Positions 55,101 to 62,079 of a stretch of DNA of 64,000 nucleotides are shown here, in pieces. How positions within the stretch are numbered: position 1 is the stretch's first letter; every line of letters begins with the position of its first letter. The notes beneath the pieces are model-generated. The model saw nothing but the letters and a program-made list of their open reading frames with translations. It was not told the DNA's origin and ran no database searches. Position numbers and translations under genes: made by a program. Origin of the DNA: Melittangium boletus DSM 14713 (GTDB lineage: Bacteria > Myxococcota > Myxococcia > Myxococcales > Myxococcaceae); assembly GCF_002305855.1 (NCBI RefSeq), contig NZ_CP022163.1:6386292-6450291 (forward strand), in the 5' to 3' direction.

Positions 55101-58100
55101 CCCATCCTTCGTGTCCAGCCAGGGAGCGTAACTCGCGGCCAGTTTCGGCATCCCATAGGCGCACGGTACCGTCCTCGCCTGCGGAGGCCAGCCGCTTTCC
55201 GTCCGCTGACCAAGACACAGAGCGCACTCCTCCCCAGGAGTGGCCGGTAGCCAATCGCGCTTGAAACGACAGGGGCGCAATCCACCGTGTCGCGAGAGGG
55301 GGGGCGGGTCCTATGAGCGCCGCAGTCACCTCCGCGCCACCCAATTCGGCGCCCTCCCAGCGACTCTCCAACCACACGGACTGGGTCAGCGTCGCTCGGG
55401 AGAAGTTCGCGCCCACCGCATCGCACCGCGTCGCCTCTGCCTGGGTGAAGTCTGTCCCCGTCGCATTGGCGCCACGCAGTGCGGTCCCCTCCAGGCGCAC
55501 TCCCACCAATACCGCACGGGAGAGATCCGCCCCCGCGAGGTCCGCGCCAGACAGATCCGTTCCCGCAAGCTGGGCTCCCTCCAGCAGGGCCGCTCCCAGG
55601 CGGGCGCCGCGCAGGTCCTCGCTCGTTAAATCCACCCCGCGCAGGTCGGCCCGCTCGGGGATCCACTGCCTCCCGTCCTGAGCCCAGACCGCCAATCCGT
55701 GAAGGAGCCGGAATGCATTGGCCGTCGCCGGGCCCGCTGTTCCTCCCGCCGCCCCCCTCGCTCGCAGCAGTGCCTGCAGGGCGAGCACAGCACGGGACTG
55801 TAGGGCCTCTCCCGTCCGGCGCTGTAGCACCTCTCCGAGAAACGCTGCCACCTCGCGAGTAAACGGGCGTGTGTCCAGCGCCTGCTCTGGCTGGGCCTCC
55901 AGGGTTTCCACTAGCGCCCGAGCGAGGAAGTACTCGAGGAAGGACTTGTGCGCGAACCGATAGCGCTCCTCGCCCTCGCGCACGAAGAAGGCACCTCCCT
56001 CGATGTCCCGGAAGACGGCGACGGGTGTCAGGTGATCGGGGAGCTGCTGGCCCATGCGCTCGCGCACGGTTTTCCGCAGCTCCCGCCACGAGCAAGACGT
56101 TCTGCCCGAGCGCCACAGCTCCTCCGCTAGCGCCTCAGCGAACTCTTGCTTCTGGGCATGGGTGAGGGATTCGCCGTCCTCCGAGGTTTGCGAGAGCCAG
56201 TGCCGCAGGTAGGCCTCGTAAATGTCCGCCGGTGCCACGCGTGCCGTGGGCGCGATGCGCTCTATGGATGCCAGCACCATGCCGAGCAGCAGGGGCCGTG
56301 TCACCAAGTCCATCAGATCATAGGTGTCTTGGATCCGCCTGAGCGCCTCGTTCACCTTCTGCTGCGAGGGCAGACTCTTCTCCATCAGCTCTCGGATCTG
56401 GCCGAGATCAAAGGGCAGGAAGGTGAGGCGGGTGAGGCCCGAGGAGGTGCCCAGCGCTTGCCGCAGCGCCTCGGCCGCAGTGGAGTGGAGCGTGGTCTCG
56501 GACTCGAAATAGTGCTCGCGCGAGGACACCACCACGCGGCCGGTGTCCTCCGCGACGCCGAGTAGCTCTGAGAGCCGCCCGGCCAGCCCGCCCGAGTCGA
56601 GCCGCGTGGCCATCTCATCGAAGCCATCAAAGACGGGCAGCACCTGCCGGGTCCTGATGAGCAGGCGCAGGGCTGCGCGATTTGCGGAGGTATCCTCAAC
56701 GCCCGCAGCGTCTAGCAGTATGCCGTGAGCGTCGCTGCCGGTGGCAACGGAGGCGAGGTTGCACAGCAGGGGGCGCGGTCCCTCGTCCCGGCTCCACAAT
56801 CGTGAGCACCACACCGCCAGGGTTGTGGACTTGCCGGCGCCGTATTCACCCAGGACCAGTGCCGTCTGGTCCTTTGAGTCAAGCCACTGGTCCAGTGCCT
56901 CCAGCGCGGGCAGTAGCGCCTCACCCACTCGCACAGTGGGCTGGACGAAGGAGCCATTCACAGAGGACAGTCGCTCGGCTCGGAGCGCCTCCACCCGCTC
57001 TCGCCCCTTCTCAAAGCGGGAGCGCAGGGCCTCAAGCCGCTTCCTGCTGGACTCGGTGGAGACGCGCTGTATCTCCACCTGCCGGAATTCCTCTTCCAGC
57101 GCGGACTGGACCTGCGGGCCGTGCCCTCTCCACCAACCGTCAGCCTCCCAGAACCGGATCGCCCAGTGCTCCCCCTCGTGGGTGATGGGGAGGATCGCGC
57201 CCACGGCCTGCCCCTTCACCGCCACGGCCATGGCCGCAGTGGGGCTAGGCGCTTCTGCCACGGTCAGCAGGAAGAGTTCTTGCGCGGCAAGGAGTGCGCC
57301 CCCACTGACCCCATCCCCATCATCAATATGGGAGGGCTCTGACGCTGAGTGGCGCGTACGCTCTTCCTTCTTCACGGCACGGAAGTCCTCGGGTCGTGGC
57401 CGGAAGCGGAAGACGAAACCTCCGCGCCGCAACTCACCCAGCGCCGCTGGATCGATCCCGGCTGGGATAGCCCAGCGCACTTCCTCCTTGAGCACTGGCT
57501 CGGAGAGCGCGGGGGTCGAGGGAGAGTAGCGCACCGCCTGACGCACGGACTCCAGTGCCGTACTCCCCGCCTTCGTCCACTCGCCAGGATCTGGCGGGCT
57601 CACCGAGGGCGCCGCCTCGTGGAGCCGCTGCACTAGCGGGCCTAGTCCGAAGCCGCGCCAGTCCTTCTGCCACTCGAAGAGCGCGTCCGCCGCGCCGCCG
57701 GCCAGCACGGCCCGTAGGGCGGGTAGTGGCAGCGCCTGAATCGGCAGGACGATCTCGCGGGTATAGCGGCGGAACTGCTCCATCGAGACGAGACTGTCTA
57801 GCTCCCTCACGAGCCGGCGGAGGCGCGCCTCGCGAGTCTTGTTGCTGGCGCCCGCATCCAGGAGCAGGGCTTGTGCCTCGGCGACTTGCTTCGCTATGGC
57901 ATCCACCGCCTCGTCATCCTCGCGCTCCAGCAGAGGTTTCACCTGTGCGAGCCACCGCGCGTGGCGCTCACCCGCTGGCTGCACCGGGTAGACGAGCCCC
58001 GCTGCTGCGAAGGGGATAATGGGGCGTTTCTGGTCGTATCGAGTGGACGGCCCCACGCGCGCGAAGCCGAGATCCACGTCCGCGACGATGACGCCCTCGT

Positions 58101-58965
58101 CGCCTGGCTCCAGGTAGCCGGCGTGCTCGGGGAAGCGGCGCAGATCTCCGACGTGGCCCTCGTCCACGAAGATGGAGCTGCCGCCCGCGGCCTTCTTCCC
58201 CGAGAAGGTGGCCACGTCCGCCCAGAGCACTGGCCGCCCGTAGCGCTGAGCCTCTTCCTGCGCCTTGGCATGGAACTCTGGGATGGTGTGGAAGGGCGTG
58301 TAGCTCGGCACTGCCAGGAAGTGGCTCTGCTCCAAGGCTGTGGCCACGAGCTTGCGGTGGGCCTCTCCTTCACGGTGGAGGAAATCGAGGCAGATGAGGA
58401 CGCCCATGGATCCGGGGAGCCCCTCGATCGGGATGGGGCGCCACGCTTTGCCTGGCCTCAGCTCCTGCTCCAAATCGGTGAGGGAGAGCTTGGGTTGGAG
58501 CCCGAGCAGGAGCCCGCGGTGGAGCACCGGGCAGACGGCTTGGCCGAGCGCTGGGGGCTGTCCGCCGAGCCGCTCGTAGACACCGGACTGCCGCGCGGGC
58601 CGGGTGACGGAGTGGGTCCCCGCTACGATGATAAGGTCCCCACCGGCGCGAGCCACCTGCTCAAGTATCTGCCAGGGCAGGCTGTACTCAGGGAAGACAA
58701 TGAGTCGGACGCCCCACTGCTGGCACTGGCTGAGGATCGCCTGGATCTTGAGCAGGAGCTGTTCGCGATGGACGTGGGCAATACGAGCGCGCAACTCGCT
58801 GAAACGAGTGTTCAGCTCGGCTGGGGGCTCGCCGTCTGGGCGCAGGGCGTCCGAGAAAGCCAGCTCGAAGAGCGGATCTTCGAAGGGCGCCCGCCCTGGG
58901 ATCGCGATGGCAGGCAGGCAGGCGATCTGGGCGACGGCGACGCGAGTATAGGCGCGAGAGGGCAT
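52132..58965 (-). CDS. nitrilase-NACHT-pentapeptide-WD40-ATPase giant protein
   Basis: A 2277-residue protein. Residues 1-330 are a carbon-nitrogen hydrolase with an intact catalytic set: Glu 93 (VFPEYS), Lys 159 (QPKLSL) and Cys 192 (GVLICLDF). Residues 330-690 are of unknown fold. A NACHT/STAND ATPase follows, with Walker A GEYGAGKST (706-714) and VFDGFDE (778-784). Pentapeptide repeats (about 1104-1215) and 14 WD40 repeats (1241-1827) come next. A C-terminal ATPase has Walker A GPRRAGKT (1978-1985) and VYLLDEVGALE. The plan of effector, switch ATPase and ligand-sensing repeats is that of bacterial NLR-like immune or programmed-death proteins. No Shine-Dalgarno precedes the ATG. GC is lower than in the flanks. 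Confidence 0.85.
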   Translation of the reverse strand: MPSRAYTRVAVAQIACLPAIAIPGRAPFEDPLFELAFSDALRPDGEPPAELNTRFSELRARIAHVHREQLLLKIQAILSQCQQWGVRLIVFPEYSLPWQILEQVARAGGDLIIVAGTHSVTRPARQSGVYERLGGQPPALGQAVCPVLHRGLLLGLQPKLSLTDLEQELRPGKAWRPIPIEGLPGSMGVLICLDFLHREGEAHRKLVATALEQSHFLAVPSYTPFHTIPEFHAKAQEEAQRYGRPVLWADVATFSGKKAAGGSSIFVDEGHVGDLRRFPEHAGYLEPGDEGVIVADVDLGFARVGPSTRYDQKRPIIPFAAAGLVYPVQPAGERHARWLAQVKPLLEREDDEAVDAIAKQVAEAQALLLDAGASNKTREARLRRLVRELDSLVSMEQFRRYTREIVLPIQALPLPALRAVLAGGAADALFEWQKDWRGFGLGPLVQRLHEAAPSVSPPDPGEWTKAGSTALESVRQAVRYSPSTPALSEPVLKEEVRWAIPAGIDPAALGELRRGGFVFRFRPRPEDFRAVKKEERTRHSASEPSHIDDGDGVSGGALLAAQELFLLTVAEAPSPTAAMAVAVKGQAVGAILPITHEGEHWAIRFWEADGWWRGHGPQVQSALEEEFRQVEIQRVSTESSRKRLEALRSRFEKGRERVEALRAERLSSVNGSFVQPTVRVGEALLPALEALDQWLDSKDQTALVLGEYGAGKSTTLAVWCSRLWSRDEGPRPLLCNLASVATGSDAHGILLDAAGVEDTSANRAALRLLIRTRQVLPVFDGFDEMATRLDSGGLAGRLSELLGVAEDTGRVVVSSREHYFESETTLHSTAAEALRQALGTSSGLTRLTFLPFDLGQIRELMEKSLPSQQKVNEALRRIQDTYDLMDLVTRPLLLGMVLASIERIAPTARVAPADIYEAYLRHWLSQTSEDGESLTHAQKQEFAEALAEELWRSGRTSCSWRELRKTVRERMGQQLPDHLTPVAVFRDIEGGAFFVREGEERYRFAHKSFLEYFLARALVETLEAQPEQALDTRPFTREVAAFLGEVLQRRTGEALQSRAVLALQALLRARGAAGGTAGPATANAFRLLHGLAVWAQDGRQWIPERADLRGVDLTSEDLRGARLGAALLEGAQLAGTDLSGADLAGADLSRAVLVGVRLEGTALRGANATGTDFTQAEATRCDAVGANFSRATLTQSVWLESRWEGAELGGAEVTAALIGPAPPLATRWIAPLSFQARLATGHSWGGVRSVSWSADGKRLASAGEDGTVRLWDAETGRELRSLAGHEGWVRSVSWSMDGQWLASAGADGTVRLWDAETGRELRSLAGHKRKAFSVSWSTDGRRLASTGAGGTVILWDTKSGLNLRSLSGHKGRVFSVSWSADGRRLASAGDDGSVRLWDTESGRELCSLSGNNGSVWSVSWSADGRQLASAGEDGHIHLWDTESGQELRSLSGHRGSIWSVSWSADGRRLASAGEDGAVRLWDAESGYAMHALSEQKGFVWSVAWSADGQRLASAKSDGTVHLWDAESGRELRALSGYKGWASSASWSVDGRRLALGGSDGTVRLWDAESGCEQCSLSGHKGRIYSVEWCKDGRRLASAGDDGTVRLWDTESGRELRSLSGDNRSVRSVAWSADGRRLAFAGASGIVQLRDAESGQELLSLSGHKGGVWSLFWSPDGRRVASAGEDGTVRLWDAKSGRDLLSLSGHKGSVWSIFWSGDGQRLASAGDDGTVRLWDVKSGRELRALSGHIDRIFSVAWSADGQRLASAGADGTVRLWDAESGVELSSMSGHKGSVRSVAWSADGRRLASAGKDGLCIWSAAEHQLLVKWEVAGSSSLTSTPSGYCLFNGDPSRHWLSVSRPERPATLLYLPLPQALRAIFHQPDKVRTALEGRPGDNSELTEELAAQGWPSGEPWDGERYRVPETAPKALSPPSFAETIPASPFRPGSALKEDGNLVGREVTVRELLALVTGRSPAILLGPRRAGKTWLLEYMSQRLSEAGYTVHYESLQGRPPRSADELALLLEPELATSTPRGSSPSAELLRKLGKRSQSKPGKRTHAQANAPHHVYLLDEVGALERGDETLYPWLRELGQRHASLVLAGSHWDWVRVIRRSTEVCPGSSFGNDFTSVMLDPVSQEEARRFLTEAVPGLIQEHVADWILELCGEWPFYLQAMGHALYFAREAGNRKPFNDKAALAELYDQRLLVERSAVFADRLRELPESVRNLLFIHRERRPEFHALPPEERTLLVDTGLCTEAGRWLADRPFFDWLRRRAEALDP
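53485..55245 (-). repeat. 14 near-identical 126-bp WD40 units
   Basis: Fourteen tandem units, each 42 codons except the first (43) and the last (about 40), encode the pattern GHKGxVxSVxWSADGRRLAS followed by AGxDGTVRLWDAESGRELxSLS, enough for two seven-bladed propellers. Similarity between units is high and changes cluster at a few positions near the top of each blade, suggesting recent duplication and gene conversion. Confidence 0.92.
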
Positions 58966-58993
58966 AAGTAAGGGAAGAGCGCTGCAACCGGTC

Positions 58994-59029
58994 TGGTTTT
59001 CTAAACCACGGTTCGTGATTCTCGAACCG
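58994..59029. promoter_or_regulatory. two adjacent dyads upstream of the nitrilase-NACHT gene
   Basis: TGGTTT-TCT-AAACCA (58994-59008) is followed directly by CGGTTCG-TGATTCT-CGAACCG (59009-59029); both are perfect inverted repeats sharing GGTT/AACC arms. They lie 29-64 bp before the start of the 2277-residue gene, where a repressor or promoter would sit. No regulator gene is adjacent. Confidence 0.55.
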
Positions 59030-59193
59030 CCTGGAGGGTAGGCGGACGAGGGATGTTTTCGGAAGGGAGGAAAAGGTAGAAACCCAACCCGTTCAGCCTC
59101 TTGTGGGCAAGAACCAGAAGACGAGAAGAATTCTCCCCGAGAGCAAGATGAGACTGCGACTGTGAGCGTGCCGCAAGGGTGGGGGTGCCGTGA

Positions 59194-59727
59194 AACCGGG
59201 GCAGGCTCACCCTGGGGCGCATGTTCTTGTCGGCGCTCGGCGTCCAGGTCCTGCTGCTCGGCCTGTACCAGCTCCGGGCGATTCCCAGGTGCCCCTTTCC
59301 GTGCTGTCCAGCGGCATCTACCACGGCGTAGAGGTAGCGCGGAGCGCGAGGGGCAAGGACTACCGGCTCCTGCACGAGGACTCCGGTTGGAGGCCCTGGC
59401 GGCGGGGAGATCAGGCGTTCCACTCGCGTCCCAGGGACCGGGTGTACTTCTTCGCCAGCGTCTTCGTGCCCGCGGGCTTCAAGCCCCAGCACCCGGGAGA
59501 CCGGGGCACCCAGCTCATCATCCGTTGGCTGCACGATGATCCGGTGAAGGGGTGGACGGAGTTCCTCGCCTATGACGACCTGTACCTGGGGCAGGGCGGC
59601 CGCGAGCGGGGCTACCGCCTGTTCGCGTACGTGACGAGCCCTCGGCCCGGAGACTGGCGCGTGTTCATGGAGACGGAGGACGGCCGGGAGGCGGAGCCCG
59701 GCTGTCCTTCTCGACGCGGGTTGAGGC
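59194..59727 (+). pseudogene. frameshifted DUF2914-like membrane protein gene
   Basis: Pieces of one DUF2914-type protein lie in different frames. Frame A (59194-59286) gives a membrane helix, MFLSALGVQVLLLGLYQLRA, ending IP. A one-base loss then moves to frame B at 59289, which reads VPLSVLSSGIYHGVEV, GDQAFHSRPRDRVYFFASVF and PGDWRVFMETEDGRE. Near 59691 a second shift leads to GARLSFSTRVEAQRA, the expected last strand. The joins restore a typical order (IP then VPLSV; EDGRE then LSF), so this was one gene, now broken twice. Alternatively, one of the shifts could be a sequencing error. It stops against the convergent aminopeptidase gene. Confidence 0.65.
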
Positions 59728-61263
59728 TCAGCGCGCCTTCTCGCTCCAGAGCTGCTTCATCCAGGCCTCGACGTCGTCCGGCAGACGGGGGATGTCCTCG
59801 GACAGCACGCGGCAGCCCTTGGGCGTCACGAGCACGTCGTCCTCGATGCGCACGCCAATGCCCCGGTACTTCGCGGGCACCGTCAGGTCATCCTTCTGGA
59901 AGTACAGGCCCGGCTCCACGGTGAGCACCATGCCCGCCTTGAGCTTGCCGTACTTGTAGGCCTCCTGACGCGCCTGCGCGCAGTCGTGCACGTCCAGGCC
60001 CAGCATGTGGCTGACGTTGTGCAGCGAGTAGCGCTTGTAGAACTGGTGCTCCTCCTTGAGCGCTTCCTCGGGCGACATCTCGAGGATGCCGAGCGCGTGC
60101 AGGCCCTCGGCGAGCACCCGCATGGCCACGCGGTTGGGCTCCATGAAGTCGTTGCCCGGCTTCACCGCGTCGATGGCCCGATCCTGCGCCTCGAGCACCA
60201 GCTCGTAGATGTCCCGCTGCTCGCGGGAGAAGCGCCCGGAGATGGGGAGCGTGCGCGTGATGTCCGCCGTGTAGAGGCTGTTGCCCTCCACGCCCGCGTC
60301 CAGCAGCAACAGCTCGCCCTTCTTGAGCTCGCCATCGTTGCGCGTCCAGTGCAACACGCACGCATGGTGGCCCGCGGCGGCGATGGTGCCGTAGCCCACG
60401 TCGTTGCCCTCGACGCGCGCGCGCAGGTTGAAGACGCCCTCCACCTCGCGCTCGCTCCGGGCCGCCTTGAGCCGGCGGATGACGTCCTCGAAGCCCCGGT
60501 GCGTGGAGTCGATGGCCGCCTCCAGCTCGCGCACCTCCTGCTTGTCCTTGAGCAGGCGCATCTCCGACAGCGCCGTGGCGAGCTGCTTGTCGCGCTCGGC
60601 GTGCTCGGGCACCCCGCCGTCCACCTTCGACGAGTGGCCGCGCAGCACGCGCGCTGGCAGGGCCGCCTTGGCCTTGAGCCCCTCGAGCAGCGCGGGCAGC
60701 TCGGGCAGGCCGCGGGCCTCGTGCACGCCGAAGCGCACCTGGCTCTCCTTCACGCCCAGGCGGGGGCCCACCCACAGCTCGCCCTTCACCCGGTCCGTGA
60801 AGAAGGTGGAGTCACTGCGCCCCGGGTTGGGCTCCACGAAGAGGATGTCGGTGTGGCCGCCGCCCTCCTTGGGCTGGAGCACCAGCACGCAGTCCGGCTC
60901 CATGTTGCCCGTCAGGTAATAGAAGTCGGTGCCCGGGCGGAAGCGGTAGGTGGTGTCGTTGGCGCGCACCTTCTCGTGGCCGGTGGGCACGACGAGCGTT
61001 TCGCCGGGGAAGAGCTTGGAGAGCTCGCGGCGGCGGGCGGCGAAGGCGTCCGCGTGCTTGAGCTTGGGCGGCGGCTTGCCCGTCTGGGGCTTCCACCCCT
61101 TCATCATGAAGTCGAGCAGGGCGGGCGGCGGCACCGTGTCGTGGCTGGCGGGCTTCGCCTTCACCTCGGCCTCGGGGCTGACGAGCGACTGCTGCTCGGG
61201 CGCCTGCTCCTGCGCGTTCACTGCGGCTGCGGCGGCTTGGGCTCTGGATTTGCTCTTCGCCAT
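59728..61263 (-). CDS. pepP: Xaa-Pro aminopeptidase (aminopeptidase P, M24B)
   Basis: A 511-residue metallopeptidase removing N-terminal residues that precede Pro. The C-terminal pita-bread fold has the five metal ligands: Asp in LLLLDAGVEGNSLYTADITR (first and second Asp), His in HNVSHMLGLDVHD, Glu in VLTVEPGLYF and Glu in GIGVRIEDDVLVT. The N-terminal creatinase-like domain is also present (LVVPTGHEKVRANDTTYRFR). The first 45 residues are an Ala/Gln/Glu-rich extension unusual for PepP and probably disordered. It is a single gene 34 bp before the rRNA methyltransferase gene reads in, so they may share an mRNA. Confidence 0.93.
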   Translation of the reverse strand: MAKSKSRAQAAAAAVNAQEQAPEQQSLVSPEAEVKAKPASHDTVPPPALLDFMMKGWKPQTGKPPPKLKHADAFAARRRELSKLFPGETLVVPTGHEKVRANDTTYRFRPGTDFYYLTGNMEPDCVLVLQPKEGGGHTDILFVEPNPGRSDSTFFTDRVKGELWVGPRLGVKESQVRFGVHEARGLPELPALLEGLKAKAALPARVLRGHSSKVDGGVPEHAERDKQLATALSEMRLLKDKQEVRELEAAIDSTHRGFEDVIRRLKAARSEREVEGVFNLRARVEGNDVGYGTIAAAGHHACVLHWTRNDGELKKGELLLLDAGVEGNSLYTADITRTLPISGRFSREQRDIYELVLEAQDRAIDAVKPGNDFMEPNRVAMRVLAEGLHALGILEMSPEEALKEEHQFYKRYSLHNVSHMLGLDVHDCAQARQEAYKYGKLKAGMVLTVEPGLYFQKDDLTVPAKYRGIGVRIEDDVLVTPKGCRVLSEDIPRLPDDVEAWMKQLWSEKAR

Positions 61264-61297
61264 GGTGGGTGACTCTTCAACAACCCATCCCGCCGCT

Positions 61298-62062
61298 TCA
61301 AGCCCGATGCACCAGGTTGTCCGCGCGGGTGTCCTCCCTCAACAAGGACAACTGCCCCAGGAGGACGGGGACGGCGGTTTCCACCCGGAGGATGCGCGGG
61401 CCCAGGGAAAACGGGCGGAACCCGTGGGCCTCCAAGAGGTTCGCCTCGAAGGGCACCCAGCCGCCGTCCGGACCCACCGCGAGCACCACGCGCGGCGCCT
61501 CCTGGACGCCCACCCGGGTGAGGGGCCGGGGAGCGGGCGGGTGGGGCAGCAACCGGAGCGCCTGGGCGCCGAACAGGGAGTCGAGCTCGTCCTCCACGAA
61601 GGGCCGGAAGCGCTCGCGGATGAGCACCTCGGGGAGCCGGGTGTCGCGGGCCTGCTCGAGCCCCTGGAGGAGCAATTCCTCGATGAAGGCGGCGTCGAGC
61701 ACCTTGGAGTCGAAGTAGCTCTTCTCCACGCGGGCGGCGTTGACGAGCACCACCCGGTCCACGCCGAGCTGGGCGGCGGCGGGCAGCACGCGCTTGAGGG
61801 CCTTGGGGCGGGGGATGGCGAGCAACAGGTCGACGCCCGGGCGGGGCGGGGGCGGGTCGGAGAGGGTGACGCGCAGGCGCAGGAGGCCCGGGGTGTTCTC
61901 CAGCACCTCGCCCGTGCCCACGAGCCCGCCCACCTGGCCGACCCGGAGGGTTTCCCCGGGCTCGGCGCGCAGCACCTCGCGGGCGTGCTGCGCGCGGCGG
62001 CCAGTCATCTGGACGGTGCCATCCGGCAGGAAGTCCGCGTCTTGGAGGAGCAGGAGGTTCAC
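61298..62062 (-). CDS. rsmE: RsmE-type 16S rRNA uridine methyltransferase
   Basis: A 254-residue SPOUT-class methyltransferase with a GTG start preceded closely by GGGAGG. The N-terminal PUA-like part (DADFLPDGTVQMTGRRAQHA, with the family HAREVLR element) leads to the SAM-binding knot: VVLAVGPDGGWVPFEANLLE, then GFRPFSLGPRILRVETAVPV. RsmE methylates N3 of U1498 in 16S rRNA. The upstream S9A gene ends 17 bp before it on the same strand, so an operon of oligopeptidase, rsmE and pepP is likely. Confidence 0.92.
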   Translation of the reverse strand: MNLLLLQDADFLPDGTVQMTGRRAQHAREVLRAEPGETLRVGQVGGLVGTGEVLENTPGLLRLRVTLSDPPPPRPGVDLLLAIPRPKALKRVLPAAAQLGVDRVVLVNAARVEKSYFDSKVLDAAFIEELLLQGLEQARDTRLPEVLIRERFRPFVEDELDSLFGAQALRLLPHPPAPRPLTRVGVQEAPRVVLAVGPDGGWVPFEANLLEAHGFRPFSLGPRILRVETAVPVLLGQLSLLREDTRADNLVHRA

Positions 62063-62079
62063 GCCCTCCCGTGTCTAGC

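Noticed and set aside
53485..55245. Regular 126-bp repeats considered as a CRISPR-like array
   Set aside because: Units are contiguous without spacers, keep an open reading frame and encode WD40 blades.
59001..59534. Possible minus-strand gene between the conflict-like operon and pepP
   Set aside because: No domain or ribosome-binding site; the plus strand there holds the readable DUF2914 fragments instead.
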